A stretch of 64,000 bases of DNA, from NCBI RefSeq assembly GCF_025971925.1, contig NZ_JAPDHV010000002.1, positions 430,003 through 494,002 of the forward strand, written 5' to 3'. The notes beneath the pieces were generated by a model. That model was given only the letters and a program-made list of their open reading frames with translations, ran no database searches and was not told where the DNA came from. This document shows positions 51,144 through 60,700 of this stretch, piece by piece. The position numbers and the translations under genes are program-made. Source of the stretch: Chryseobacterium oryctis. GTDB taxonomy: Bacteria; Bacteroidota; Bacteroidia; Flavobacteriales; Weeksellaceae. Numbering within the stretch: the first letter of the stretch is position 1; each line of letters starts with the position of its first letter.

Positions 51144-53417
51144 TTAAACTATTCTTTTGTAATTTTTTTGTGTTTCTCCATCTCTGGGTCTATAACTTGC
51201 AGTTTCATAGAATGAATCAATAATATAATAATAAAATTTTGGGGCAATATCTTCCAGTTTTATGTTTCTGAAGAAATTAGCACCATTTAATTTTAATGCA
51301 GGATTTTTCTCTTTAATCTCTTGAATTAAGTTTAAAAGTTCATTTTCTTCATTTTCAAAGATTTTAACTTCTTCATAGTTTTTAAAATATGCAGGCTCAT
51401 TATTTACACTAGCTATCATACTGTTATGTACCTTGTCTATAAAACTTTTAATCTTTTCAGAGAAATTTCTCCTTTCAGGAGTAGAGTTGTCATTAAAATT
51501 TGCATATTCAACAGCAAGATACTTCAAAGGTAATTTTCTAGGGAATATTCCTGATATTTCAGCTTGTGTTGTCACATACTTATAAATCTCTGTTTTTAAT
51601 TTTGCTACAGTGTTTGAATCATAGCTTAATGGGATAGAGCCAATTATTTTATCTCTTAGTTCTCTATATTTAACTGACAAATGTTTATGTGTGTTATTTG
51701 AATCCTCATTATATTCCTCATATGCTATTCTCATAACTTCTCTAAATTCTTCTTCATCTAATGCAGGAGCATAATAAAATCCAGCTAACCTTGCATTGTA
51801 AAATTGATTAGTAAAGGCAGAGTAAGTCACAAAACTGGATAGGTTCTTACCAAGAAATCCTTCTAAGGTTAGAATCATTTCTCCATTTTCCATGATATAA
51901 TCATAAAGGTCAGGAATGTCTAAGTTAGAATTTCTTAAATAGGGAATCATTAATCTTGTTATTAACTCAGAATACTTATTACTGATAATCTCAAAATGTT
52001 CTGAAAATGGGATATATCTAACTAGTGGTGTAGTTACTCCATTTCTATTCCTAGTTCTGTTAGGATCAATAGCTATTTCATTATAAGCTTGTATAAAGTG
52101 ATTCCTTTGATCTTCAGACATATTTCTTAAAGAACTATAATCCATTAAAATAGGATGTGGTAAAATAATATGTATTTCTCCAATTGTTCTTTGTCTTGCA
52201 ATGGATTGAATAACAGAATTTATTCCTTCTGTGAAGATTCCATTGTTAGAAAAATAAGGACCTTTAGATTTAGGAGGAAGAATTATTATGAAAGCATGAT
52301 CCTCTTTATTTATGCTTACACCAGATTTAAAGTTGGTTCCAATATTACAAAAATTATTGTCATATCTATTAGTAGAAATATCTTCATCAGTATTATTCTG
52401 GTTATCTTCTAGATTTGATGTACAATCTCTTAGTGTACCAAATTTTTCAGTAAGTAAGTTTCCAGGTTCAGTATTAGGGTCTAGAAGGTTCTTGCATAGT
52501 TTTTTTGAATAACATAAAATATCTATATTCTTATCTTCTCTGATTAACTGTCTGACTAATTGTGAAATAGGAGTATGACTTGATGTGTTGTATGAGTTTG
52601 TGAAATGTAAAAATAATCTACTTTGCTCATTTATAACCTCTCTTTTAGACTCTAGGATTTGAATCTTGTTATCAGTTAATTTTGATAGCATTTTTATTAC
52701 TGGAATAGATTGTACATTATAGGTAGCACTTAATAAAATGTTTTTTGCTATAACTTTGGAAAAATAATATAAATGAGCCTCTCCAATTTTGCTAAAATTT
52801 CTGATAGCCTCATGTATTTCATCATAAATAAATATTACTTTCTTATTATTATCTCCAAATTGCTTTGAAAGTTTCTGCAAATAAGAATTCTTAGCTTCAG
52901 ATTGTAAAGGAGCATTGTCTCCAGGGTTTCCTAATAAAGTATTGACTGTAACTAAATGGATTCTAAAAAGAGGATTTAGATAATCAATTTGATCTTTATT
53001 TCTAATGTTTTCATAGGAGTATATTTGTTCTTCTGTGAATCCCAAGTTTAATAAATCCTTTTTATATTGAGAAATTAAGCTCACTAAAGGCACTGCTATG
53101 ATTATATATGTGTTAGCATTGCTAAGTATATGTTCTTTAACTATTTCTAAAATTGCAGTTGTTTTTCCTTGCCCAACAGCACAATTTATGACAGAGGTAT
53201 TCCTTACATTTAAATTTAACTTTTCTGAAAGAGAATCTTTAATATATCCATAAGAATTAAGCTCTAGAGGTTCTTCCTTTGTTATTAATTGTTCAGATCT
53301 TTCCAAATGTGCATTAGCTTCTTCAATGTTTCTTAAACCTACATTATCAATAAAGTTCAGAACTTCAAGATTAAAATAATCTATTGGAAAATCATTAAAA
53401 TGGTCATTAACATTCAT
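51144..53417 (-). CDS. DEAD/DEAH-type helicase of the element
   Basis: 757 residues. Walker A is VGQGKTT (81-87), Walker B the IYDEIHE stretch at about 198, and further motifs LLSATYN and NIGTNFKSGVSINKEDHAFI, SVIQSIARQRTIGEIHI fit helicase motifs III-VI of superfamily 2 (the last near QxxxRxxR). No nuclease or primase domain is recognised. It is the first gene after the integrase. It may start replication of the excised element or take part in defence; not decided. Confidence 0.75.
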   Translation of the reverse strand: MNVNDHFNDFPIDYFNLEVLNFIDNVGLRNIEEANAHLERSEQLITKEEPLELNSYGYIKDSLSEKLNLNVRNTSVINCAVGQGKTTAILEIVKEHILSNANTYIIIAVPLVSLISQYKKDLLNLGFTEEQIYSYENIRNKDQIDYLNPLFRIHLVTVNTLLGNPGDNAPLQSEAKNSYLQKLSKQFGDNNKKVIFIYDEIHEAIRNFSKIGEAHLYYFSKVIAKNILLSATYNVQSIPVIKMLSKLTDNKIQILESKREVINEQSRLFLHFTNSYNTSSHTPISQLVRQLIREDKNIDILCYSKKLCKNLLDPNTEPGNLLTEKFGTLRDCTSNLEDNQNNTDEDISTNRYDNNFCNIGTNFKSGVSINKEDHAFIIILPPKSKGPYFSNNGIFTEGINSVIQSIARQRTIGEIHIILPHPILMDYSSLRNMSEDQRNHFIQAYNEIAIDPNRTRNRNGVTTPLVRYIPFSEHFEIISNKYSELITRLMIPYLRNSNLDIPDLYDYIMENGEMILTLEGFLGKNLSSFVTYSAFTNQFYNARLAGFYYAPALDEEEFREVMRIAYEEYNEDSNNTHKHLSVKYRELRDKIIGSIPLSYDSNTVAKLKTEIYKYVTTQAEISGIFPRKLPLKYLAVEYANFNDNSTPERRNFSEKIKSFIDKVHNSMIASVNNEPAYFKNYEEVKIFENEENELLNLIQEIKEKNPALKLNGANFFRNIKLEDIAPKFYYYIIDSFYETASYRPRDGETQKNYKRIV

Positions 53418-53430
53418 AAATATTAAGATT

Positions 53431-53467
53431 AACAGTGTTATAAATAATTAATAAATATAACACTGTT
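53431..53467 (-). terminator. hairpin between integrase and helicase genes
   Basis: AACAGTGTTATA (53431-53442) and TATAACACTGTT (53456-53467), a 12-bp perfect stem with a 13-nt A/T loop, 14 nt after the integrase stop and 14 nt before the helicase ATG. Terminator or operator. Confidence 0.6.
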
Positions 53468-53480
53468 ATTTCATTCTTTT

Positions 53481-54686
53481 TTAATGATTCAACTTTTTTT
53501 CCAATTCTCTTAAATGCAAGCTTAATTTTTCAGGCATTATCTCTGCATAATATTCCTGTGTAGTGTTAATCTTAGAGTGACCTAAAAGTTTAGATATAAC
53601 TTCCATAGGGATATCATTACTCAATAAGACTGTGGAAGCAAAAGTTTTTCTTGCTGTGTGGTGGGTAAGTTTTTTAGATATTTCTAGTGCAGAGGCTATT
53701 TCCTTAAGTAGTCTGTTAAAATATTGATTGCTTACTCTGGGTAATAGATATTCACTTTCAGAAGAATATTTAGCTATAACAGCAAGAGCTTTGGGAAGTA
53801 TTAGGGGAACTGAGAAATTTCTTCCTGTCTTTCCTCTCTCTTTATAGATCCATGTAATTCCATCAGGCTTAGTAATTAAATCTCCTTTCCTAAGTTCAAA
53901 CATTTCTTTATATGCTAATCCTGTATAACAACAAAATAGATAGCAGTCTTTGATTTTATTTAATATTTCAGACTGGAATATATGATTTTCTAACTGATTG
54001 AGTTCTTTTTGAGTGAGGAATATTATTTTAGGATGCACTTTTTTAGGTGTATGCTCCTCAAAAGGATTAGATTCTATATGCTTCTGTGATACAGCTTTTT
54101 TAACTACTTTCTTAATTCTCTGAATAGCTTTGTTAATAGTAATCTGACTATGTTTCAGCTCAGTTTTAGAATAATATTCAAACTCTGAAATGAAGTCAAA
54201 ATCTAAATCCTTTAACTTTATATCTGATTTCTTGAATTTGAATCTTATGAACTCTTCCAGATCATCTTTAATATACTCAAACTTATCATAGGTAGGTTGT
54301 TTAATATCAATTCCTATAAGCTTTTTAAGTCTTTCAAGATAGAGTTTGTAGTACTCTAGTAAAGAATAATCTTTCACTAGAGTCTCACCCCTGTATTGTC
54401 TGTAAATATCATCTACATCAAAGTTTTCATCTTGGAGCTGGAGTAATAAAAAAGCCTGATTAATCTTATTCTTAATCAGGCTTAATTGGTTGTTGATATA
54501 ATTGTGTTCTTCATTGGGTGGTTTAGTTTTCTGCTGTTTACTATCCCAATATTTAGGGTTAATGAATAATCCTGTAGCAAATGGTTTTCTTTCTCCCAAA
54601 TATGTTATTCTACATCTTAATGGGGCTAAACCTTTAGTGTTTGTCTTTGCTTTGTCTAATACAAAGAGTATGCTTATAGTGTTCAT
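53481..54686 (-). CDS. int: tyrosine recombinase (integrase) of the element
   Basis: 401 residues. N-terminal arm-binding domain (FVLDKAKTNTKGLAPLRCRI; Arm-DNA-bind_5 type), phage_int_SAM_5-like core-binding domain, then the catalytic domain: R in CYTGLAYKEMFELRKGD (Y/F-variant of T-G-L-R), HTARKTF (HxxR-type), LGHSKINTTQEYYAEI with the active tyrosine. It integrates at the tRNA-Asn 3' end next to it. Three TGGTGTTCCA repeats lie between the gene and attR as likely arm sites. Confidence 0.95.
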   Translation of the reverse strand: MNTISILFVLDKAKTNTKGLAPLRCRITYLGERKPFATGLFINPKYWDSKQQKTKPPNEEHNYINNQLSLIKNKINQAFLLLQLQDENFDVDDIYRQYRGETLVKDYSLLEYYKLYLERLKKLIGIDIKQPTYDKFEYIKDDLEEFIRFKFKKSDIKLKDLDFDFISEFEYYSKTELKHSQITINKAIQRIKKVVKKAVSQKHIESNPFEEHTPKKVHPKIIFLTQKELNQLENHIFQSEILNKIKDCYLFCCYTGLAYKEMFELRKGDLITKPDGITWIYKERGKTGRNFSVPLILPKALAVIAKYSSESEYLLPRVSNQYFNRLLKEIASALEISKKLTHHTARKTFASTVLLSNDIPMEVISKLLGHSKINTTQEYYAEIMPEKLSLHLRELEKKLNH

Positions 54687-54714
54687 AATTTTGTAGAATT
54701 AATAGAGGTTTGAA

Positions 54715-54770
54715 TGGTGTTCCAATGTTTAAAAGTGGTGTTCCAGCTCTTAAAAAATTATGGTGTTCCA
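54715..54770. repeat. three TGGTGTTCCA direct repeats, candidate integrase arm sites
   Basis: Copies at 54715-54724, 54736-54745 and 54761-54770, spaced 21 and 25 bp. They lie between int and attR, where arm-type sites are expected for integrases with an N-terminal arm-binding domain. A palindrome AAGGTATACCTT (54782-54793) follows; its half GTAT(A/G)CC recurs twice near attL (40844-40862). Confidence 0.5.
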
Positions 54771-54891
54771 AAGCTAAAAGGAAGGTATACCTTTTTGGAA
54801 GCCTATTATTTAATAAAAATATGGGAAATAGAATATTTAGAATATTGTGAAATCCCCTAAACATAAGGATAACCCACAGAAATTGAGTAGA

Positions 54892-54945
54892 AATAAAAAA
54901 AGACCTACATTTCTGTAAGTCTTTTTTGCTCCTCCTGCTGGGCTC
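54892..54945 (-). repeat. attR: terminator and 3' end of tRNA-Asn
   Basis: Covers the AAGACCTACA / TGTAAGTCTT hairpin and the core TGCTCCTCCTGCTGGGCTC, shared with attL. The CpG-free tract ends exactly here (next CG at 54945-54946). Confidence 0.9.
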
Positions 54946-55002
54946 GAACCAGCGACCCTCTGATTAACAGTCAGATGCTCTAACCAACTGAGCTAAGGAG
55001 GA
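54929..55002 (-). tRNA. tRNA-Asn (GTT)
   Basis: 74 nt on the minus strand. Acceptor TCCTCCT pairs with AGGAGGA; D arm AGCTCAGTTGGTTAGAGC; anticodon loop CTGTTAA (54964-54970) with GTT; T loop GGTTCGAGCCC. Discriminator G; CCA not encoded. It is the integration target of the element; the 3' half is supplied by attR. Confidence 0.97.
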
Positions 55003-55170
55003 ATGTCCTTGTTGTTTTAAGTGATGCAAATATAATATGAATATTAATATTAAGCAAATTTTTAATTGTAAATAATTGAAAAATTCTCTTGTTTAAAGGC
55101 TTTTAGAAGGTATTTTGCTATTTTTCAGTACTTTAAATTATGGATAATTAGAGAAAAAATAAGACTTTTA

Positions 55171-55217
55171 AAATAAAAGAAAGACCTACATTGCTGTAAG
55201 TCTTTTTTGCTCATCCT
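55171..55217 (-). repeat. third att-like copy: tRNA-Asn terminator and 3' tail remnant
   Basis: Similar to attR over about 46 nt with a few differences (hairpin AAGACCTACA...TGTAAGTCTT, then TTTTTTGCTCATCCT), after which the tRNA sequence is lost. It lies 5' of the tRNA gene, as would the tail of an adjacent tRNA-Asn that was disrupted. It borders the decayed integrase. Confidence 0.75.
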
Positions 55218-55260
55218 ATTGACACCATTTCGAAGCGGTTAGAGGTGATATTCAGTGAAT

Positions 55261-55638
55261 GAACTAAATGAACATAGTCGCAAAATTTTAAAAAATAAGA
55301 GTCAGAAGACTTCGCTGATAATAAAGCTCTTCACGTGATCAGCAATCAAAAAATGAATGAGTATTTGAAAGAATTGCTGAATTGGCTGAAATCAACGAAA
55401 CTGTCACTCAAACTTATTATAGATGAAAAGACAGAATTGATGAAGCTCTTCCAAAATATTCTTTGCTTAGAACGCACATTGGTCACAGAACGTTTATTTG
55501 TAATGCTCTATCTTTGTGTATTTCACCACAAGTGGTAATCAAACAAACTGGGATAGTGATTATAGCGCAATGAAACCTTACATAGATATTGCTGATAAAA
55601 TTAAAATTAGTGCGATGGAACGATTTGATTTGCTCTAA
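55261..55638 (+). pseudogene. decayed second tyrosine recombinase, C-terminal remnant
   Basis: Broken reading frames on the plus strand together give the end of an integrase: ELNEHSRKIL (55261-), DNKALHVISNQKMNEYLKEL (55317-), AELAEINETVTQTYY (55376-), an in-frame TGA at 55424, DEALPKYSLLRTHIGHRTF, SPQVVIKQTG, a 1-base loss near 55552, then SDYSAMKPYIDIAD with the catalytic tyrosine, to the stop at 55638. The HxxR arginine is replaced (HIGH). At least three frameshifts and a nonsense codon. No N-terminal part remains. It marks an earlier insertion at the tRNA. Confidence 0.85.
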
Positions 55639-55683
55639 GTAATACACCAAATTTACCAAATATGTTCTTTAAGTAAAATTGAG

Positions 55684-56016
55684 CTAGATTAAAAATCTCT
55701 TTTTCCATTTCCCTACGGTATTTCTGCTTAATCCAAAGTGATTGGCAAGTTGTGTATTATTTAGTTGGTTTTTCCTTTGGTAGTCTAGCATTTGTAGGAT
55801 GTCGGACTTGGTATAGGAAGCCAGTTTTGTATTTTGAAGATATGATTCTCTATTCTTCATTCCGAACAATTTATCATTTATTTTCAGAATAGTTAGGGTG
55901 GAGAGATTCTCCTGACCCAATAATGTTTTGAAATTATCCATTTGATCAGGAAACTTTTTCATAATCATATCATGGTAAATTTTCTGATAATTGGGTCTGT
56001 TTTTAATTGTATTCAT
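55684..56016 (-). CDS. small helix-turn-helix protein
   Basis: 110 residues from the ATG at 56016 (upstream open frame ignored because the start NTIKNRPNYQKIYHDMI is well shaped). The C-terminus SDILQMLDYQRKNQLNNTQLANHFGLSRNTVGKWKKRF is a transposase/regulator-type HTH. There is no catalytic domain. The build resembles the 56534 protein: a variable N-terminus plus a short HTH. Function unknown; a regulator of the surface genes downstream is possible. Confidence 0.7.
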   Translation of the reverse strand: MNTIKNRPNYQKIYHDMIMKKFPDQMDNFKTLLGQENLSTLTILKINDKLFGMKNRESYLQNTKLASYTKSDILQMLDYQRKNQLNNTQLANHFGLSRNTVGKWKKRFLI

Positions 56017-56533
56017 ATGTATAAAATTTTTGTTTTTATAAAATGCCGATGCATTGCTTAGGTGCGTCGGCGAAATACATTGATGAAATTGGCGGACGAC
56101 TACGCTGTGCAACGTACTAGAAGATAACTATTCTGTCCGCCAGTATCTTACAGTGCCTATTTGGAACACCATATCTGCTTGAGGAATCAATATTTAATCT
56201 TAATTTCTATTTTTCTACTATGTCTCCTAAAACCTCAATGATTGTTGATGGGTTTTCCCAAGGAGAATAGATACATCCAAGCTATAATTACTAGTATTAT
56301 TCATATTTTGAACTGTCAAGTACAATAACAAACCTATATAATATTCTCGTATCATTCCTTGATGAAAAAACAAATACAGTCGCTTCTTAAAAAATCCCCA
56401 AAATATGTTTGCGGTACATACACTTTCTCTTCTGTATCCTGCTGCTGTGGAAGAAGATTGTATCTGCTTTCTATCTCATCGGCACTTTTGCCTAGAAGAT
56501 TTCTTCTGGATTTTTCAGGTTTTAAGAATTCAA
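56017..56533. other. 517-nt stretch with broken coding remnants
   Basis: No intact gene. On the minus strand a start-less open stretch ends in KVYVPQTYFGDFLRSD and CICFFIKE (stop near 56360), and another at about 56220-56300 gives GCIYSPWENPSTIIEVLGDI. They look protein-like but do not join in one frame, so a decayed gene downstream of the 56534 gene is likely. Confidence 0.45.
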
Positions 56534-56962
56534 TTATGTCTTATGCTTACTGATCCATTTATATAATGTTGTTTTGGGAATCCTATATCTTTCAATCACC
56601 TGTGTTTTTGTCATTTTTCCTGATTCAATCTCTTCTAGAATAAATTCAATGATTTCCTTGGTATAAATGTTTTTCCGGAACTGAGGAAGCTTTGTTTCTT
56701 TGCTACTTTGTTTTTCATTTCTTTCTTCCGCAGACGGTGGTGCATACAATATCAAATGCTGCGAATAGATTCTGAAAAAATCATACTCTAAAAGTTTGCT
56801 ACAACGCAAAAGAGTTTCGGTATCTATGCTATGAGCACCATACATTTTTTTCAAATCATCTTCTGTACACTTCAGGAAATTACAGATGCGGGATATTTCT
56901 ATTCCACTTTCTGCAACCCTTTTTTCCATCATTTCTCCGATATGGATATTTTTGAAATTCAT
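56534..56962 (-). CDS. small HTH protein, Bacteroidota transposase-like regulator
   Basis: 142 residues. N-terminal block MNFKNIHIGEMMEKRVAESG and ISRICNFLKCTEDDLKKMY, a middle part with SKLLEYDFFRIYSQHLILYAPP, and a C-terminal HTH (MTKTQVIERYRIPKTTLYKWI). It is a common Chryseobacterium protein type often called transposase, but it lacks a DDE domain, so it is better seen as a regulator or orphan HTH. Located before a group of surface protein genes. Confidence 0.75.
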   Translation of the reverse strand: MNFKNIHIGEMMEKRVAESGIEISRICNFLKCTEDDLKKMYGAHSIDTETLLRCSKLLEYDFFRIYSQHLILYAPPSAEERNEKQSSKETKLPQFRKNIYTKEIIEFILEEIESGKMTKTQVIERYRIPKTTLYKWISKHKT

Positions 56963-57036
56963 TTGCTTTTCTTTAAATGGTTGAAAATGTTCTATGAATG
57001 CAGTCTATAAAAAAACGTTCATTTATTGAATTTGCG

Positions 57037-57690
57037 TTATGGTTTCCAGAAACTCCAAACAGTTCCATTATAAACTGCTAATTGTTTGGCTGTTGTATCA
57101 TATACCATCATACCCGCAGAAGGGTTGATAATGTTAAGGTGTGGACTTGCTACTTTCGGCAAAACCATTGCTTTGTCAGTATCGGTAAGTACTAAAATCC
57201 CTGTAGTTGTATCCGTAGCACTATTGATTCCGATGGCTGCTTTGGCATTTTCCTGCTCCTTTTTATTGTCTTGTAAAGAAGAATCAATAGTATTGAAAGC
57301 GGTAAATGTAATGTCGTTATTCGAAGAATCTTTGACCGTTAAAGGAAAGACAATATTTCCAGTAAGATCAAACCACGAACCATCTTTCATATATTTCATC
57401 TTCTTATCCGAAAGATCAAAAATGATGGTTCCGTCTACTATTGCTCCCTGCATTCCTCGATAGCCAGCTCTCGTTGTAGCATTATATATCACGGGATTAT
57501 CAGCAACTGTAGATACCCAGGGAACTACTATTCCTTTTGCATTATCTGCAGCATCATAAAACTCCAAAGAGATACTAGGGTTTGGGGTAACACCATCAGA
57601 TAATTTAGTTATACCATTCTTACCAATTGCCACTTGTGCTATTGATAAAGAGGTAATGAGGATGGTAAATATTATTGTGATTTTTTTCAT
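57037..57690 (-). CDS. secreted protein of the surface cluster
   Basis: 217 residues. Signal MKKITIIFTILITSLSIAQ. The mature protein contains IVVPWVSTVADNPVIYNATTR and ends in PSAGMMVYDTTAKQLAVYNGTVWSFWKP, a short C-terminal module also seen at the end of the 1110-residue protein (PVEGMMVYDEEADCLKIYT) and, in variant form, near the N-terminus of the 447-residue protein. A helical part (about 140-155) lies in the middle. Likely exported; function unknown. Confidence 0.75.
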   Translation of the reverse strand: MKKITIIFTILITSLSIAQVAIGKNGITKLSDGVTPNPSISLEFYDAADNAKGIVVPWVSTVADNPVIYNATTRAGYRGMQGAIVDGTIIFDLSDKKMKYMKDGSWFDLTGNIVFPLTVKDSSNNDITFTAFNTIDSSLQDNKKEQENAKAAIGINSATDTTTGILVLTDTDKAMVLPKVASPHLNIINPSAGMMVYDTTAKQLAVYNGTVWSFWKP

Positions 57691-57786
57691 TTTAAAAAAA
57701 TTTAATTAATTCTAACTTCCGGAGGCCTTTAATTATAAAAGTTAAATGCCTTCCATCAGTTCTATATAAGCATTTGTGTGTTTTTA

Positions 57787-60700
57787 TTAATTTGGACAAG
57801 CTCGGGTATTAAAGCACTGCCAACTGAACGTAGCTCCATTGTCTTTAGTCGTATAAATTTTCAGACAATCTGCTTCTTCATCATATACCATCATTCCCTC
57901 CACTGGATTAGAAATCGCCTCTACCTCTGCAGTTGTTGGTATCCTGTTAATCACCAATCCTTTTTCTTTGGATTCTAAAGCGGACCATGCTCCTTTACGT
58001 ACCATTGGCCAGTTATCATTATTTGTTCCCGCTCTTCCTAATGCAGTAATACCATGTTTGGTCTCTAAGGTTGTACCAGAGGTTACCCCAGGTTTATAAC
58101 AGAAGCAACCTGAGTTTACGGCAGCATTCTGTGAGTCTCCTATGCCTTGACCTGCGGTACCTACAACTGTAGGAATTCCGCTTACATCCACACATGAAGA
58201 ACTGGCACACAAGTTCATATTAGAAGCAGATGACCCTGACCCTACAGAAACACCACTTGCGGCAGTAACCAATTGACTGGAAGTGATATTTGCATCTCCT
58301 TCTAAAGCATCTAAACAACCATCGTTATCCGAATCCAGATCCAAATGATCGGGAATACCATCTCCGTCAGTATCCATAGAGGTACAGATATCCAGACTAC
58401 CTAAATAGACATCAAAAGCATATGCCCATACATCCGCTGCTATTCTCATTGTAATATTACTACCGATGTTAGGCTGTGTTTGATTTGGTGCACCAAAAAT
58501 TGTAGCATCTGAAATTGCCACTAGCTTTCTGTTTAAATCACGGACAAAAACGGCCTTACCATTCACATCTACCATGATAGCTTCGAAGTCTCTTGTAATA
58601 GGAGTGACCGTGTATTGTGCGGTTCCAGATTGATTAAAAGTAGCTTGTGGCCAATATCCGTTGATAAATACAGCTTCACCGGTATTTCCATAAGGGGTAT
58701 CTGGGTTTAGATTGTTACTGGTAAGCTGAAAGCCAAAGTCAAGTGCGTTATTCTGCATAGAAATAATGCCTTTGTTGTTATTATCTGCCCAATCTGCTAA
58801 TATCGCATTCGTTGTTGTCAACAGTTTATCTACGTTATTGGTAGAGCCCGAATAGAAAATATCGATATTATCTGCCAATAACTGGGATTCTGTAATGGCT
58901 GCTTCCGAAGCGTATGGAACAAAGGTAATTCCCGGAATTTTATTATAGGTACCTGAAGGACCAAAATTTGCAGGATTGTTTAACATATTCATCATCAGTC
59001 CATATTGTCCTGTTGTTGTATTTACATAACCAATTCTTAGGTTTCTGTCGAGTGTGCCGTCACAGGCATTGCCTTCATTGATGTCCAGAATTCCGTCATT
59101 ATCATCATCCAAATCATTAATATCAAGAATAGTATCTCCATCACTGTCTAAACATGTTTTAGTGGTATTATCCAGTGCTCTAGGATCATAAAAGCTTAAA
59201 TAATCTGGAATTCCGTTTTTATTAGCATCTATAATGTCAGCCAAACCGTCGCTGTTGGCATCTGTTGTCGTACCAGCCTGGGAAACAAAAGCAAAATTAG
59301 CAGTTAATGAGGTGGTCGCCGCTGCTTCCATAGCATCGCTACAACCATCTCCATCGGAGTCCAGATCTAAATGGTTCGGTGTTCCGTCTCCATCAGTATC
59401 CAATGTGGTACATTGGGTAGCCACAATTCTGTCAAAGAAATAGGTCCAGGTATCTGCTATGGTTTTCTGGTCATTTGAGGTTGGAGATGGAGTTACGATA
59501 CCATCATTATCATTGAATATTGTAGCATCTGGAAAGATTAATAAGTTATATTCTTTATCGGTAACAACGACTGGTCTCAGATTGGCATCGGCCATCAGTA
59601 TGTCAAACGGTCTTGTTGTAGAATAAATGGTCATCTGTACTCCTCCTGACTGAATTAAAGACGTAGCAGGCCAATAGCCGTTGGTATAGGTATTAATACC
59701 AATTGCTCCGATTGGAGTATTGGGATTCGCATTATTATTGGCAAGAATATAACCGTAATCCCACGCATTATTCTGAACCGCAAATATGGATTTATTATTA
59801 TTTTTTGCCCAGTTAGCCAGCAGGGTATTAAGCGCTGTGGAAACTTTTTCTCCGCTGGCTGTAGAATTATTGACCGTAGAACCTACAAAAAACACATCTA
59901 TTTCATTGGCAAGCAAAGCTGCCTCTGTGATACTGGCTTCGGTAGCAAAAGGAACCAGTGTAATCCCCGCAACTTTATTATAGGTGCCATATGGCCCAAA
60001 ATTCTTCAGGTTCAATAACATATTGATAGGTAAACCATCATCACCTACACCACTTGCCAAATAGCCTATCTTGATATTTCTGTTTATCCTTCCACAAAAA
60101 TCTCCTTCTGTGGTATCCAATACTCCATCGTTATCATCATCTACGTCAATAGGATTGGGTACCCCGTCATTATCGGTATCCATACACAGAACCTGAGAAG
60201 AATTATTAGCATATTTAGCATAAGTAGATATATAATTTACGCGTCCGCTGTCTGCAGTGGTTTCTACGGAATTGGCTAAGCCATTGGCTCCGTAAGGTCC
60301 CGGCAACGTACTAAGGGTTTTATTATTGGTAGCTCCCCCTTCATAAGCATCAGAACATCCGTCTCCATCACTATCTATATCTTGGTGATTAGGGGAGCCA
60401 TCTCCATCAATATCATCCATACAAGACCCTAGTTTCGGATGAGCCGAAGGATTATAAGCAGGTGTTGTGGCAAGTAGCGAAGTTATTTCGTGGATAGCAG
60501 CTGTTCCTGCTGTTACTGAGGTGGCATTACCTCCAGAAGCTGTTCCAATATACCTGATCTGATAATACTGATAGGCCGTTGTTGAAGTATTGGTGAACGT
60601 GACAGTGGAAGTGGATATGCTTATCCCGCTCCCTGTGGTTAGGAGTGTATAAGCGCTTCCATCATTGGAGCCATATAATTTTGCAAATCCGCTCGCTGCC

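Larger units (their letters stand above)
40735..54945. mobile_element. 14.2-kb CpG-free integrative element in tRNA-Asn
   Basis: Bounded by directly repeated copies of the tRNA-Asn 3' end plus terminator (attL 40735-40786, attR 54892-54945). It encodes a tyrosine recombinase next to attR, a helicase, a Sak4-like ATPase, a DUF3871 protein, an XRE regulator and cargo genes. The cargo looks like defence: dCTP deaminase, TcmP/DUF5131, a putative nuclease. No relaxase, conjugation or capsid gene is seen, so transfer must rely on helpers; a phage satellite or island is the best description. The base composition is unusual: only one CG dinucleotide (49189-49190) was found between the att sites, while flanking DNA has normal CG content. 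Confidence 0.93.

Noticed and set aside
54634..54864. Open frame upstream of the integrase gene on the minus strand
   Set aside because: It overlaps the integrase start in another frame and runs through the candidate arm-site repeats; low-complexity translation.
55684..56962. Insertion sequence
   Set aside because: The two HTH proteins lack a DDE or other transposase domain, and no terminal inverted repeats or target duplications were seen.
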